Made by a program: the position numbers and the translations under genes. The notes below the pieces were generated by a model. It worked only from the letters and a program-made list of their open reading frames with translations, did not search any database and was not told where the DNA came from. Shown in pieces: positions 15,525 through 24,710 of a stretch of 64,000 nt of DNA (its first letter is position 1; every line of letters begins with the position of its first letter). The DNA lies in assembly GCA_964490875.1 (NCBI GenBank), contig CAZBEF010000001.1, positions 186,001-250,000 on the forward strand. Reading direction: 5' to 3'. This DNA is from CAYYYG01 sp964490875. GTDB taxonomy: Bacteria; Patescibacteriota; Microgenomatia; UBA1406; GWC2-37-13.

Positions 15525-17252
15525 ATGATAAATATGAAACACAAAGACACAAAAAATAAGGGTTCGGCAGCTTTTGGTATACTGAAAGATAATATGAAGA
15601 TGGAAGATGTTTTGAAATTCGGCATGTATCTTCGCAAATCTTCCGAAGCGAAGGAAAAACAAGCTTTATCCATTCAAGACCAACAGGCTGAATGCAACGA
15701 AGACGCACAACGCGGCCAAATTAAACCGCTTCTTGTATTAAAAGAAAGCCGTTCTGCATACAAACCCAATAACAGACCGGAATTTGATAAATTACTTTCC
15801 CTAATAAAAGATGGCAAAATAAACGCAATTATATGTTGGAAACCGGATAGACTATGCCGTAATCCAGAAGAAGGCGGAAAGCTGCTTCAAATGCTTCAAG
15901 ACGGTGTTTTAAAACAAATTAGGTGTGCAACAGGCGAAATATACACACAAGAAAGCGACCATTTAATTTTACAGATACATTTTGGTATGGCTAATCAGTA
16001 TTCAAGAAATTTAAGCCAAAATGTAAGGCGTGGATTACTTCATAAATGCGAACGGGGGCAATATCCAAGACCCGCTTGTATTGGATATGAAAGCTATGGA
16101 TTAACAGGACAAAGACTAATGCGGCCCCAACCCGTAGAAGCCCCTTTAATAGTAAAGCTATACGAAATGGCTTCTACCGGCGGAATGTCTTTAAACCAAT
16201 TAAAAGAAAAAATTACAGAATTGGGATTAAGGACTAAAAAGGGTAATAAATTAAGCAAAAGCCATGTTTACAACATTTTAACCTGTCCAACCTATTACGG
16301 ATACTTTTATCATAACGGTGAATTGTTTGAAGGCGAGTATGAACCGATTATTAGCAAATTATTATACGATGGCGTGCAAGAAGCACTTAGAAAGCGGTCT
16401 AAACCAAAAGTAAAAGTATGGGAAAGCACATTTAACGGCTTAATTACTTGTGCTGATTGCGGATGCCAAATTACTACAACAGTTAAAACCAAGTATTATA
16501 AAAAAACCGATAGATACGCTACTTATACTTATCACCACTGTACGCACAGAAAAGGTAATTGTAACCAAGAAGCAATTACCGGATTACGATTAAAGAATTT
16601 ACTCATTGAAAATGCTGAAAATATTGCAATTGACCAAGAAGCATGGCAATTAGGCATTGAATTATTTAAGGCTAAACATACGGAATACTCTGAAAAGCTA
16701 ACGAAGCGATTAAGATATCTTCAAAACCAATTTACTGCCGTTAGAAACCAAATAAACGCCTTGGTAAAGATGCGTGCTAATCAAGAATTAACGCAGGAAG
16801 AATTTATGGAACAAAAGGCTGAACTTCTTGCGCAGAAGAAAGACATAGAAGAAAAGTTGAATGACAATAATGGTTCTGCTGATACTTGGTTAGAACTTTG
16901 TACAAAATACCTTAATAATGCTTTTGAAGCCAAAGAAGTCATGGAAAGTGATGATAATGAAGCAAAGAGGAATTTAATATTAGATGTTGGTAAGAACCTC
17001 ACTTTGAAAGACCAAAAGTTAGATTTTACCTTCAAAGAACCGTATGATGTGCTTCTAAAACCGGAGTATCGTACAAATATGCTGCGGGACATGGATTCGA
17101 ACCATGATAAACGGATCCAAAGTCCGTTGTCCTACCATTGGACGATCCCGCAAGATATCTCTGTTATTTTATCAAAGAATAGGCCAAATCACCACAAAAG
17201 CGCAGTCTTGTCCAGATTATTAGGATCTTCTATGGTAAAATTGAGCATATGA
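15525..17252 (+). CDS. Large serine recombinase (integrase of the element)
   Basis: 575 residues. Catalytic domain: GMYLRKSSEAKEKQALSIQDQ has the Y-x-R-x-S motif; CWKPDRLCRNPEE is the R-D-R-like region. Then the recombinase domain (GYESYGLTGQR ... YNILTCPTYYGYF), a zinc ribbon (CADCGCQ ... HHCTHRKGNC) and a coiled coil (about 385-450). It would insert or excise the element. The last 55 or so residues, from about LRDMDSNHDKR, are encoded antisense to tRNA-Gln and host sequence, so the true C-terminus in the excised circle must differ. The frame ends in the first bases of era. Start could also be the Met at 15594 or 15600. Confidence 0.93.
   Translation: MINMKHKDTKNKGSAAFGILKDNMKMEDVLKFGMYLRKSSEAKEKQALSIQDQQAECNEDAQRGQIKPLLVLKESRSAYKPNNRPEFDKLLSLIKDGKINAIICWKPDRLCRNPEEGGKLLQMLQDGVLKQIRCATGEIYTQESDHLILQIHFGMANQYSRNLSQNVRRGLLHKCERGQYPRPACIGYESYGLTGQRLMRPQPVEAPLIVKLYEMASTGGMSLNQLKEKITELGLRTKKGNKLSKSHVYNILTCPTYYGYFYHNGELFEGEYEPIISKLLYDGVQEALRKRSKPKVKVWESTFNGLITCADCGCQITTTVKTKYYKKTDRYATYTYHHCTHRKGNCNQEAITGLRLKNLLIENAENIAIDQEAWQLGIELFKAKHTEYSEKLTKRLRYLQNQFTAVRNQINALVKMRANQELTQEEFMEQKAELLAQKKDIEEKLNDNNGSADTWLELCTKYLNNAFEAKEVMESDDNEAKRNLILDVGKNLTLKDQKLDFTFKEPYDVLLKPEYRTNMLRDMDSNHDKRIQSPLSYHWTIPQDISVILSKNRPNHHKSAVLSRLLGSSMVKLSI
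17082..17152 (-). tRNA. tRNA-Gln (anticodon UUG)
   Basis: Read on the minus strand the 71 bases fold as a cloverleaf: acceptor TGCGGGA/TCCCGCA, D arm with AATGGTAGG, anticodon stem ACGGA/TCCGT with loop CTTTGGA (anticodon TTG), T arm ATGGTTCGAATCCAT. The discriminator is G, as expected for Gln, and no CCA is encoded. The 3' end faces the integrative element, as is usual for tRNA-associated integration sites. Confidence 0.95.
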
Positions 17253-18115
17253 AAGAAGGAACAGTTTTACTGGTAGGCCGGCCTAATGTAGGTAAGTCTA
17301 CTTTTGTGAATAATCTGATCGGCCAGAAAGTTGCAATAACTTCTCCAAAACCCCAGACAACCCGGTTTACCATTAAGGCAGTTTACGAAGATGAACGGGG
17401 AAAGATCATATTTACCGATACACCGGGAATCTTCGGCAAGGCGGAAGATAATCTTTCAAAAAAAATCAACCATCGAACGTTAGCCACTATAAACGAATCC
17501 GTCGATCTTGTACTGTATATGATCGATCACACCCGAAAACGCGATTTTGAAGAAGCAAAAGTCCTGGGAATTGTACGCAAACTAAAAGCGCCAAAAATCC
17601 TGGTTGTCAATAAAATTGACGTACTTGAAAACTCGTACCTTCCTGAATACCGGTTTATGGAAGAAGAATTTTCTAAAGTCTTCTACATTTCCGCTCTTGA
17701 AAAAAAGCATATGGGGCCGCTTTTGGATGAAATATTCAGCCATCTCAAAGTGGTAAAAAAATCACAAATCAATGAAAAATTAGTCTATCCATTATTGAAT
17801 CTTGATAGTTATACGTTTATCGGTGAGCTTATCCGCGAGAAAATTTTTCTGATGATGGGCGAGGAAATTCCGTATACAACTGCAGCAATTGTGGACGAAA
17901 TCGCCGAGCGAAAGGGGAATCTTACGTATATCAAGGCTCGAATTCTCACAACCGATGATCGGTACAAAAGTATGCTCATTGGTGCAAAGGGGCGGAAGAT
18001 TAAAGAAATCGGAGCCTATGCCCGGAAAGAGATTGAGCTGGCTACAAAACGGAAAGTGTTTTTGGATTTAACGGTTGAAACAGATCCTCATTGGCAGGAG
18101 ACGTATTATTCTTAA
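17249..18115 (+). CDS. era: GTPase Era
   Basis: 288 residues. G1 is VGRPNVGKSTF, G2 lies in SPKPQTTRFT, G3 is DTPGIFG, G4 is NKID, and the C-terminal KH RNA-binding domain has LIGAKGRKIKEIGAYARKEIE (shown in part). Era binds 16S rRNA and helps assemble the small ribosomal subunit. TAAAAT ends 7 bases before the ATG, so it can be transcribed as a leaderless message, independent of the recombinase frame that ends over its start. Confidence 0.97.
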   Translation: MKEGTVLLVGRPNVGKSTFVNNLIGQKVAITSPKPQTTRFTIKAVYEDERGKIIFTDTPGIFGKAEDNLSKKINHRTLATINESVDLVLYMIDHTRKRDFEEAKVLGIVRKLKAPKILVVNKIDVLENSYLPEYRFMEEEFSKVFYISALEKKHMGPLLDEIFSHLKVVKKSQINEKLVYPLLNLDSYTFIGELIREKIFLMMGEEIPYTTAAIVDEIAERKGNLTYIKARILTTDDRYKSMLIGAKGRKIKEIGAYARKEIELATKRKVFLDLTVETDPHWQETYYS

Positions 18116-20409
18116 TATTGTTTTAAAGTTCGCGGGTTGAATACTGTCTTTCTTGAAAAACAGATACAGTCCCACGCTCCGCCCAAACTTCTCCAGATAT
18201 TCATGAACTGATCATGCTGTACAAACTGAAGATCATACGTAAAGGTACCAATCCATCGTTCAATCAGTTCCTGTTTATCTTTCAGTGTAATATTTTCTTT
18301 CGTTTCATGATTTAATTTCTTAATGCGGTGTTCTCCGTCGGCTAATGTATATGTTATCGCAAGTCTCAATATGTCATCAGGTATCTGGCTGAAATCATAA
18401 TTTTTCCAGTCACCTAATGTTCTTCGTGCAACTCTATCGCCAACAGGTTGGGTGAGATTTATAAGATGAGTTTCTACTCCCCGTACAAAGTCGGTAACAT
18501 ACCGGTGGACTACGGATGTCTGAAATTCAGCAAAATCATCATAAAAGCGGTTAGCGACATTCGGATCCTGGTCTGCAATTGGCCCGAACTGTTCCAGTAC
18601 ACGATCGGCAATAGAATGGGAAGTGATTGTTCCGATAAAATCTTTCACATTTTCGGGTACTCGTTTATCATCCATTAGAAATTTCAAAATGTTGCCGCCG
18701 TTTTCATATATCCGGGCAACCTGTGATTCATACGCACTATTTGAAGCTCCTGTATTTTTTTTCTGCAGTTCACCATTGAAAATATGTCGTATAGAATCTT
18801 CCACTTTTTTTCCTTCCGAAAGACTTTCAAATGGATGTAGTTCAGTTCCTTCCGGCATCATTTCACCGGCTTTATTGAGCCAGCTGGAAGCTGTATATCG
18901 ACCCTCTCCAGGAACGGCAGCCATTCCCAATTTGGCAACTACTATTGGAAAAAAACGTGCCAGTTTATCATCATTGACAATAATCGGCACCAGTTTTCTC
19001 ATTCTCTCCAGAACATGTGCTCCGGTTTTCTGCCTTCTTATTTCATATGGAATTTTTTCTAAAGCTTCATCGGCTTTTGCGACAACATCATTCAGTTTGC
19101 GGTGTGAGATAGGTGTTTGTTGAGGTGTCACTTTAATTTTTTTTAACGCCTCCGGTTGATCAACTGCCGGATCACGAACGGTCGGTATTAGTGCATGGAG
19201 ATCCGGCCGGCTTGCTACATAAGAATCAATTAAAAACTGATACCCTTTTTCTTTCGCCATATGCTTTTGAGAAGGAGAGTTCATCATATCTGTCGACCCT
19301 TCAAAATGCATCAGGAAATAATTGCCGAGCATTGCTTTTGCAATATCAAACTCTGTTTGTCCGCGCGCTGCCAAATAACCATCTTTAAACTTTGCCTCAT
19401 AGGCTTTAAAGACTGGAGAATTCATAAACATATTTACCTCCTGAGGACATTCAGAAATACGCTGGTTTATCATCTTAAAATACATACACTCCCGAGCATA
19501 TTTGTACATTTCTTTATGTGCATCTTCGGCTACTACACCAGCTAAGGCTCGCATCTGTATCCATCGTTTCGCCAGTTGTTCATGAATCTTTACTTCTCCA
19601 GACAATGGATCAAAACTTAGTCCTTCACTAAACATATACCGCTGTAATTCCTGAATTTCTCCTATTGTGTAGACTCTCCGATACCGAATGTCTGAAATAT
19701 TTTTGCCGTCACGGTCGAAATCTTCGTGTCTTCTGAGTTGATGAGTATTAGCACTTCTGGATAGCCGATGTGTTGTTCGGGCTCGATAATCACCTTTATA
19801 AGTATCGTTTATTGCTGCAATTCCATTCTCCATTTCAATAAGTACATCTGTTTCGGGGAGAACGCGATCTGTTGTGGTTGCCCAGTTGGAGCTGCAGTGT
19901 AATTCAACCGTAATATTTTCTCCTGAAATTTGCTGTTGGATTGATTCAGGCGTCAAGGGTTCTTTCGTAATGGATAATGATGCCAGCTTATAGGGAGAAG
20001 GGGAATTTTCCGGCTGCTTAACTTTGACATAGACATTAAATTCATTACCGTCAATGGAGGTAACATAATCAGTGATAACATTATCTTTTCCAATTGCCTC
20101 CTGTAACAAGTTCCGTACAGAGTTCCACTGGTTGTAAATAGATTTCAAACCACCGTGTTCACTGCGATTACCCAGGTGAATAAAGGCTCTATTCAGAGTC
20201 TGCCAAGCATCTGTTAATTGTACTGCTTTCTCGGGGTGCTCTTTTTGTTCGTCAAAAACATGAGCATAGAGTGGAGATCTTCTATTTCGGGTCAGATGAT
20301 ATGCTCCTCTGGCAGCTACACTGTGAACTGGTCCGTATGCAGTTTCTGCAACCTGAACCAGTGTCGATTCCCGTATATTTTTTATTATACCCACCCCTCG
20401 TTCATTCAT
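18112..20409 (-). CDS. Large soluble protein of unknown function (765 residues)
   Basis: No signal peptide, membrane segment, nucleotide-binding loop or metal motif that I recognise. The sequence is mixed alpha/beta up to about residue 200 (a beta-rich stretch 105-200), then mostly helical, with many Arg/His/Tyr. A basic N-terminus (KNIRESTLVQVAETAYGPVHSVAARGAYHLTRNRR, in part) could contact nucleic acid or membrane. TATAAT ends 6 bases before the ATG. Its stop codon overlaps that of era on the other strand. It is long for such a compact genome, so it should matter to the cell. Confidence 0.75.
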   Translation of the reverse strand: MNERGVGIIKNIRESTLVQVAETAYGPVHSVAARGAYHLTRNRRSPLYAHVFDEQKEHPEKAVQLTDAWQTLNRAFIHLGNRSEHGGLKSIYNQWNSVRNLLQEAIGKDNVITDYVTSIDGNEFNVYVKVKQPENSPSPYKLASLSITKEPLTPESIQQQISGENITVELHCSSNWATTTDRVLPETDVLIEMENGIAAINDTYKGDYRARTTHRLSRSANTHQLRRHEDFDRDGKNISDIRYRRVYTIGEIQELQRYMFSEGLSFDPLSGEVKIHEQLAKRWIQMRALAGVVAEDAHKEMYKYARECMYFKMINQRISECPQEVNMFMNSPVFKAYEAKFKDGYLAARGQTEFDIAKAMLGNYFLMHFEGSTDMMNSPSQKHMAKEKGYQFLIDSYVASRPDLHALIPTVRDPAVDQPEALKKIKVTPQQTPISHRKLNDVVAKADEALEKIPYEIRRQKTGAHVLERMRKLVPIIVNDDKLARFFPIVVAKLGMAAVPGEGRYTASSWLNKAGEMMPEGTELHPFESLSEGKKVEDSIRHIFNGELQKKNTGASNSAYESQVARIYENGGNILKFLMDDKRVPENVKDFIGTITSHSIADRVLEQFGPIADQDPNVANRFYDDFAEFQTSVVHRYVTDFVRGVETHLINLTQPVGDRVARRTLGDWKNYDFSQIPDDILRLAITYTLADGEHRIKKLNHETKENITLKDKQELIERWIGTFTYDLQFVQHDQFMNIWRSLGGAWDCICFSRKTVFNPRTLKQY

Positions 20410-20593
20410 CCGGAAATTATACTATTATAGGATAAAATACGCAAGAAATATGTACATGATAATCTGGCAGAAAGTACTAATTATATTAATGCGATGGCTG
20501 AAAATATCATTAGGCAGTTAAAAGATTATTTCTCTATTAAGAATATGACAAAAGCCTCCTCTTAGATCATTCGATGGTATAATTATATTCACT

Positions 20594-20668
20594 GGTGACT
20601 GTAGCTCAACTGGTTAGAGCGTCGCCCTGTGGAGGCGAATGTTGCGGGTTCAACTCCCGTCAGTCACC
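20594..20668 (+). tRNA. tRNA-His (anticodon GUG)
   Basis: Acceptor GTGACTG/CAGTCAC with the extra G at -1 (20594) opposite discriminator C, the identity mark of tRNA-His; D arm GCTCAACTGGTTAGAGC; anticodon stem TCGCC/GGCGA with loop CTGTGGA (anticodon GTG); T arm GCGGGTTCAACTCCCGT. TATAAT at 20578-20583 leaves almost no 5' leader. The spacer 20410-20593 holds no other gene that I can support. Confidence 0.96.
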
Positions 20669-20757
20669 CATATTTAACTTGCGTAGTTACTATTCTTCTT
20701 CAAAAATATTTGTTTAAGAATTCACAATCGTGTTCAGATATCTGATATAATGGTTCC

Positions 20758-21681
20758 ATGCAAACACATATCACCTTCAACAATGGAAACAAAATTCCTA
20801 CACTCGGACTCGGAACTTGGGAATCGGCACCTAACCAAGTCGGCGAAGCAGTACGATTTGCACTAACCAAAGCCAATTACCGCCACATAGACTGCGCATT
20901 AATTTATAAGAATGAACCGGAAATTGGATTAGTATTTAACGAAATTCTTGATAAATCAATTAAACGCACCGATGTATTTATTACAAGCAAATTATGGAAT
21001 TCCCATCATCGAGCAGATTATGTTGAAAAAGCCTGCAGAAAAACCCTTGCCGATCTTAAGCTTGAATATCTTGATCTTTACCTAATTCATTGGGGGTTGG
21101 CATTCAAAACAGGCGATAATTTACGGCCAAATGACAAAAACGGTTTGCCAATTACAGACGCAATTTCAATCCGTGAAACATGGGAGGCCATGGAAAATCT
21201 TGTCAAAAAAGGATTGGTAAAGTCTATCGGTGTGGCAAACTTTACTACCGTCCAACTTGTTGATCTATTAACGTATGCCAAAATAAAACCTGCAATGAAT
21301 CAGATCGAAATTCATCCATATAACGCACAGCAGTTGTTAATCGATTATTGTAAGAACAAAGATATTGCAGTGACAGCATATTCACCGCTTGGAAGAAATG
21401 GAGCGGTTGATAAAAATGCACCGAAGTTGTTTGATGAACCGGTCATTGCATCACTGGCAGTAAAATACAAGAAAACACCAGCACAAATACTTCTTAATTG
21501 GGGTGTTTGCCGAGGCACCGTAGTTATTCCCAAAAGTATAAATGCGGAAAGAATTGCCGAAAATGCAGATATTTTTGATTTTGAATTAACTGTAGAGGAG
21601 CAAAAAAGTATAAATGCATTAAATAGAAATTATAGATTTGTCGATCCTAAAGACTGGTGGGGCGTACCGTATTTTGCATAA
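20758..21681 (+). CDS. Aldo/keto reductase
   Basis: 307 residues of the AKR (alpha/beta)8 barrel. Catalytic tetrad: Asp and Tyr in HIDCALIYKNE, Lys in FITSKLWN, His in LYLIHWG. The C-terminal cofactor region VVIPKSINAERIAEN is the NADPH-binding signature. It reduces aldehydes or ketones; the substrate is open. First gene of an operon with a VOC protein and a Nudix hydrolase. TATAAT ends 6 bases before the ATG. Confidence 0.95.
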   Translation: MQTHITFNNGNKIPTLGLGTWESAPNQVGEAVRFALTKANYRHIDCALIYKNEPEIGLVFNEILDKSIKRTDVFITSKLWNSHHRADYVEKACRKTLADLKLEYLDLYLIHWGLAFKTGDNLRPNDKNGLPITDAISIRETWEAMENLVKKGLVKSIGVANFTTVQLVDLLTYAKIKPAMNQIEIHPYNAQQLLIDYCKNKDIAVTAYSPLGRNGAVDKNAPKLFDEPVIASLAVKYKKTPAQILLNWGVCRGTVVIPKSINAERIAENADIFDFELTVEEQKSINALNRNYRFVDPKDWWGVPYFA

Positions 21682-21702
21682 CTTACACAGTCATTATTCC
21701 TT

Positions 21703-22089
21703 ATGAAATTTTTTCATACGGCACTTTCGGTAAAAAACATCGGCCGGTCACAAAAATTCTTTGAAGAGGTATTCGAATTTCATTTTAAAGTTAACGGTGA
21801 ACGGCCTGAGCTGGCTGTAAAATTTGTGATGCTTGAGAATAAAGACGGCGTAGTTATCGAACTTTTCGAGCATACTTCGCCACTTCCACTAAAAGAGAAT
21901 TTAATGGATTTTCAACAAGCGGGCATTAAACACATTGCGTTCATTGTGGAAGATATAGAAGCCGTTGTCAAAAAAGCTGTAGAACAGGGTGCCAGTATTA
22001 TCTGGCCGGTTAAAAAAGGTATTACGGTAAAACGAATTGCATTCATTGCCGATCCAAACGGCATACCAATTGAACTAGCAGAAATATAA
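21703..22089 (+). CDS. Glyoxalase/VOC-family protein
   Basis: 128 residues, one VOC unit. Opens MKFFHTALSVKNIGRSQKFFEEVFEF and closes with FIADPNGIPIELAEI, where the family's metal ligands (first His, last Glu) are conserved; FEHTSPLP contributes the middle Glu/His. Could be a lactoylglutathione lyase-like or methylmalonyl-CoA epimerase-like enzyme. Its place between an aldo/keto reductase and a Nudix hydrolase fits detoxification of reactive carbonyls. Confidence 0.9.
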   Translation: MKFFHTALSVKNIGRSQKFFEEVFEFHFKVNGERPELAVKFVMLENKDGVVIELFEHTSPLPLKENLMDFQQAGIKHIAFIVEDIEAVVKKAVEQGASIIWPVKKGITVKRIAFIADPNGIPIELAEI

Positions 22090-22091
22090 CC

Positions 22092-22619
22092 ATGATTGAT
22101 CATCAAGAATTTTTATTTATAGTCGACGAACATAATGCTCCACTAGAACCACAGCTTAGGAGTGTTGCTCATAAAAATGGTTTATGGCACCGGACAACTG
22201 GAATTTGGGTTATCAATAGTAACAAACAAATTCTCTGCCAGAAGCGCTCTTTCAAAAAAGATTTAAATCCAGGATTCTGGCAAGCATTTTTTGGCGGTCA
22301 TTTAGCACCTGGCGAAGAATACATTGATAACGCTGTGCTGGAATGCAACGAAGAGCTGGGTATATCTATAAGCGCAGAACAGATTCTTCCTTATAAAGTC
22401 TTAAAAAGCGATAAACCTACTCACAAAGAATTCCAATATGTTTGCGCCATTGTTTTGGATAAAGCAGCAGATGAATTTAATTTTGAAAAAGAAGAAGTCG
22501 ATGAACTCAAGTGGATAGAATTAGATGAGGTTCGAAGAATTTTGAGTGATGAAACAGTTGAGAACTGGATAAAGAAATCTTGGGATGAAGAAGTTTTAAA
22601 TTGGCAAGTAAGACTATAA
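22092..22619 (+). CDS. Nudix hydrolase, isopentenyl-diphosphate isomerase-like subgroup
   Basis: 175 residues. Nudix box: GHLAPGEEYIDNAVLECNEELGI, in which the usual Arg before the first Glu is Leu. The N-terminal lead-in (LWHRTTGIWVINSNKQILCQKR) and FFGGH recall the YfcD/IDI-like branch. IDI activity would supply isoprenoid precursors for the carotenoid operon in this window, but the branch also contains pyrophosphohydrolases of unknown substrate. Starts 2 bases after the VOC gene. Confidence 0.88.
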   Translation: MIDHQEFLFIVDEHNAPLEPQLRSVAHKNGLWHRTTGIWVINSNKQILCQKRSFKKDLNPGFWQAFFGGHLAPGEEYIDNAVLECNEELGISISAEQILPYKVLKSDKPTHKEFQYVCAIVLDKAADEFNFEKEEVDELKWIELDEVRRILSDETVENWIKKSWDEEVLNWQVRL

Positions 22620-22640
22620 GATTTTAAAGAAATATTTCTT

Positions 22641-23408
22641 TTATTTAATCAGAAAGATTAAATCCTTATGAAGCATTCCGTTAGAAGCTAATATATTTGA
22701 AGAATTCGTATCCCACATGTTTCCTTCAAAATCCGTCACTTGTCCTCCCGCCTCCTCGACAATTAAACATCCTGCCGCAAAATCCCAATAATTTGCTCCC
22801 ACTTTCACCAGTCCGTCAAAAGTTCCATTTGCAAGGTTGCATAAATCTAATATAGATGAACCTTGTAATCGTATCGCCCTGCAATTATGAAGAATTTTGT
22901 TAAAACACTTAGAGCCTAAATCAACAATCGCTTCTGTTTTGTGATTGCTGGTTGAATAAGAAACAAAAAATTTTTTGAGTTCATTTGTTTTCGAAACTTG
23001 CATTTTTTCTTCATTTACAAAAGAGCCGTTGCTCTTCTCGGCAGAATACATTCGGTGGTTAATCGGATCATATACGAATGCCATTACAATAGTCTCATGT
23101 TGCATAATTGCAATTGATACGCAGAAATAGGGAATATGCGCCTGGAAGTTTGCTGTTCCATCTAGTGGGTCAACTATCCATGAGTATTCTCCATTCCCTT
23201 CTAAAACCCCTGCTTCTTCAGAAAAGATTTGGTCGTTGGGGAAGTTTTGTTGAATAGCTTTAAGGATGTATTTTTCTGCTTCAAGGTCCGCAGATAATAC
23301 AAAATCCGTTTCACTTTTTGAAGTCATTTGATTCTCTTTACTGTACCAAGCAAGTATAATTTCTCCCGCTTTTTTGCAAATTTCTTCTGTTAAAGCTTTT
23401 CTCTCCAT
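22641..23408 (-). CDS. Inositol monophosphatase family protein
   Basis: 255 residues. Glu in FSEEAGVLEG, the signature IVDPLDGTANFQ, and the C-terminal WDFAAGCLIVEEAGG are all present, so the three metal sites are complete, unlike the IMPase-like gene at 5302. Substrates in this family include inositol phosphate, PAP and histidinol phosphate. TATAAT ends 6 bases before the ATG. Confidence 0.93.
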   Translation of the reverse strand: MERKALTEEICKKAGEIILAWYSKENQMTSKSETDFVLSADLEAEKYILKAIQQNFPNDQIFSEEAGVLEGNGEYSWIVDPLDGTANFQAHIPYFCVSIAIMQHETIVMAFVYDPINHRMYSAEKSNGSFVNEEKMQVSKTNELKKFFVSYSTSNHKTEAIVDLGSKCFNKILHNCRAIRLQGSSILDLCNLANGTFDGLVKVGANYWDFAAGCLIVEEAGGQVTDFEGNMWDTNSSNILASNGMLHKDLIFLIK

Positions 23409-23521
23409 AAAAAAATTATATCAGATGCCATATTTGGAAAAGAAATATCTATCTTTATCATTATATTCTCAAGATAATTATCGAAAAAATTTTGTATACT
23501 AGTAGTAAGCAACATTTTACT

Positions 23522-24139
23522 ATGGATACTCAAACAACAACGTATGTCAGCCCGCGAAGAAAAAAGAATCGCACTATGGCAATAATAATTATAGTTATTG
23601 TTGTACTGTTGGTAATCGGCGGATTATTTATGATGCAAAAGTCCGGCAAAAATACAGAAACCGTATCTCTAACACCTGCCGTTAGCCCGACTCAAGAACC
23701 TTCACCTACCCCAACCCCAAAAATAGATAAGAGCTCAGTTAAAATCCAAGTCCAAAACGGCACCGGCACTCCGGGCCAGGCGGCTAAAACTGTCGAAGCA
23801 CTTACAAAAGCCGGATACAGTGCAGATAATATTAAAACCGGCAATGCATCTGAAAATGTGAAAGTTACCACCATTAAAATTCAGTCAGGATACGAAAATG
23901 TGGCGGAAGATATAAAGAAATCATTGGCTGAAATGTTTACATCCTTCGAAATCGATTCTACAAAATTAGAAGATTCGAGTGAATTTAATGTTATTGTTAC
24001 AACTGGCGGTGAAGAATATGAAGAGCCAACAGCGGCAGTCACAGCTAAACCCACCTCAACTCCCGCCCAATCAGCAAGTCCCAGTGCAACAATAAATCCT
24101 TCATCAACTACTACACCAACAGCTACTCCCAAACCGTAA
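23522..24139 (+). CDS. Membrane-anchored LytR C-terminal-domain protein
   Basis: 205 residues from ATG 23522 (an upstream TTG frame is unlikely). A short basic cytoplasmic tail, one membrane helix (about 20-37), a Pro/Thr/Ser linker, then a LytR_C domain: VKIQVQNGTGTPGQAAKTVEAL ... ending VIVTTGG (shown in part). The C-terminal 40 residues are a Pro/Thr/Ser/Ala-rich tail. LytR_C domains occur in envelope proteins that attach glycopolymers or bind wall material. TATACT at about 23493 may be the -10 box. Confidence 0.88.
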   Translation: MDTQTTTYVSPRRKKNRTMAIIIIVIVVLLVIGGLFMMQKSGKNTETVSLTPAVSPTQEPSPTPTPKIDKSSVKIQVQNGTGTPGQAAKTVEALTKAGYSADNIKTGNASENVKVTTIKIQSGYENVAEDIKKSLAEMFTSFEIDSTKLEDSSEFNVIVTTGGEEYEEPTAAVTAKPTSTPAQSASPSATINPSSTTTPTATPKP

Positions 24140-24167
24140 GTAATTGATAAAATAAGTAATATCCATT

Positions 24168-24710
24168 ATGGCAATGATCAATTTTCAAACAAAACTAATT
24201 ACTATCAACTCCTGGACGATCCTGCGCCTTCCGGAGGAGGCGAGTGCCAAACTTCCTTCTCGAGGCATGACAATGGTTGCCGGAACTATGAATGGCAAAC
24301 CGTTTAAAGCCGTTCTCGAACCCGACGGCATGTACGGACAGGGAAAGAAACCAAGTCATTGGTTTAAGCCGGCGAAAAAACTGCTCGATGAAATCGGAGC
24401 AGCAGTGGGCGATACAGTCGAGGTATCTCTTGAAACTACTAAAGATTGGATAGAACCCGAAGTTCCCGAAGATTTAAAACACGCTTTGAAAACTTCTCCC
24501 AAAGCTGAGGCTTTATGGAATGATATAACTCCCATGGCCCGCTGGGACTGGATCCGCTGGGTGCGCGCTGTTAAAACTCCAGAAACGCGCCAGAAACATA
24601 TCGAAGTTGCACTCGATAAACTCAATAAAGGAATGCGCAGGCCCTGTTGCTTCAACCGTAATTTATGCAGCGAGCCCGCAGTATCGAAGAATTGGAAACT
24701 CCTTATTTAA
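24168..24710 (+). CDS. DUF1905/YdeI-OmpD-associated protein
   Basis: 180 residues. The N-terminal DUF1905 beta barrel (TILRLPEEASAKLPSRGMTMVAGTMNGKPF, in part) is followed by a YdeI-like helical part (WNDITPMARWDWIRWVRAVKTPETRQKHI, in part). YdeI-like proteins have been linked to polymyxin or bacteriocin tolerance in enterobacteria; the mechanism is not known. Its stop overlaps the stop of the convergent HIT gene. Confidence 0.88.
   Translation: MAMINFQTKLITINSWTILRLPEEASAKLPSRGMTMVAGTMNGKPFKAVLEPDGMYGQGKKPSHWFKPAKKLLDEIGAAVGDTVEVSLETTKDWIEPEVPEDLKHALKTSPKAEALWNDITPMARWDWIRWVRAVKTPETRQKHIEVALDKLNKGMRRPCCFNRNLCSEPAVSKNWKLLI

Larger units (their letters stand above)
10230..17090. mobile_element. 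Integrative element with type II restriction-modification system, serine recombinase, next to tRNA-Gln
   Basis: Nearly all genes from 10237 to 17090 run on the plus strand, are more AT-rich than their flanks and use AGG and ATA codons more freely. They are typical element cargo: Zn-ribbon protein, vsr, C5 methyltransferase, restriction endonuclease, winged-helix protein, DUF5659, SpoVG-like protein and a large serine recombinase at one end. The recombinase frame runs into tRNA-Gln, which marks the right edge. The left edge lies somewhere between 9876 and 10237; I looked for a repeat of the tRNA 3' end there and found none. No replication or transfer gene is present, so it may be mobilised by other means or be degraded. 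Confidence 0.7.

Noticed and set aside
10237..17090. A full prophage or conjugative element
   Set aside because: No capsid, portal, terminase large subunit, relaxase or replication gene is present; only integration, restriction and small regulatory genes.
20410..20593. Two overlapping 23-codon frames before tRNA-His
   Set aside because: Too short, no start signal, no recognisable product; probably chance.
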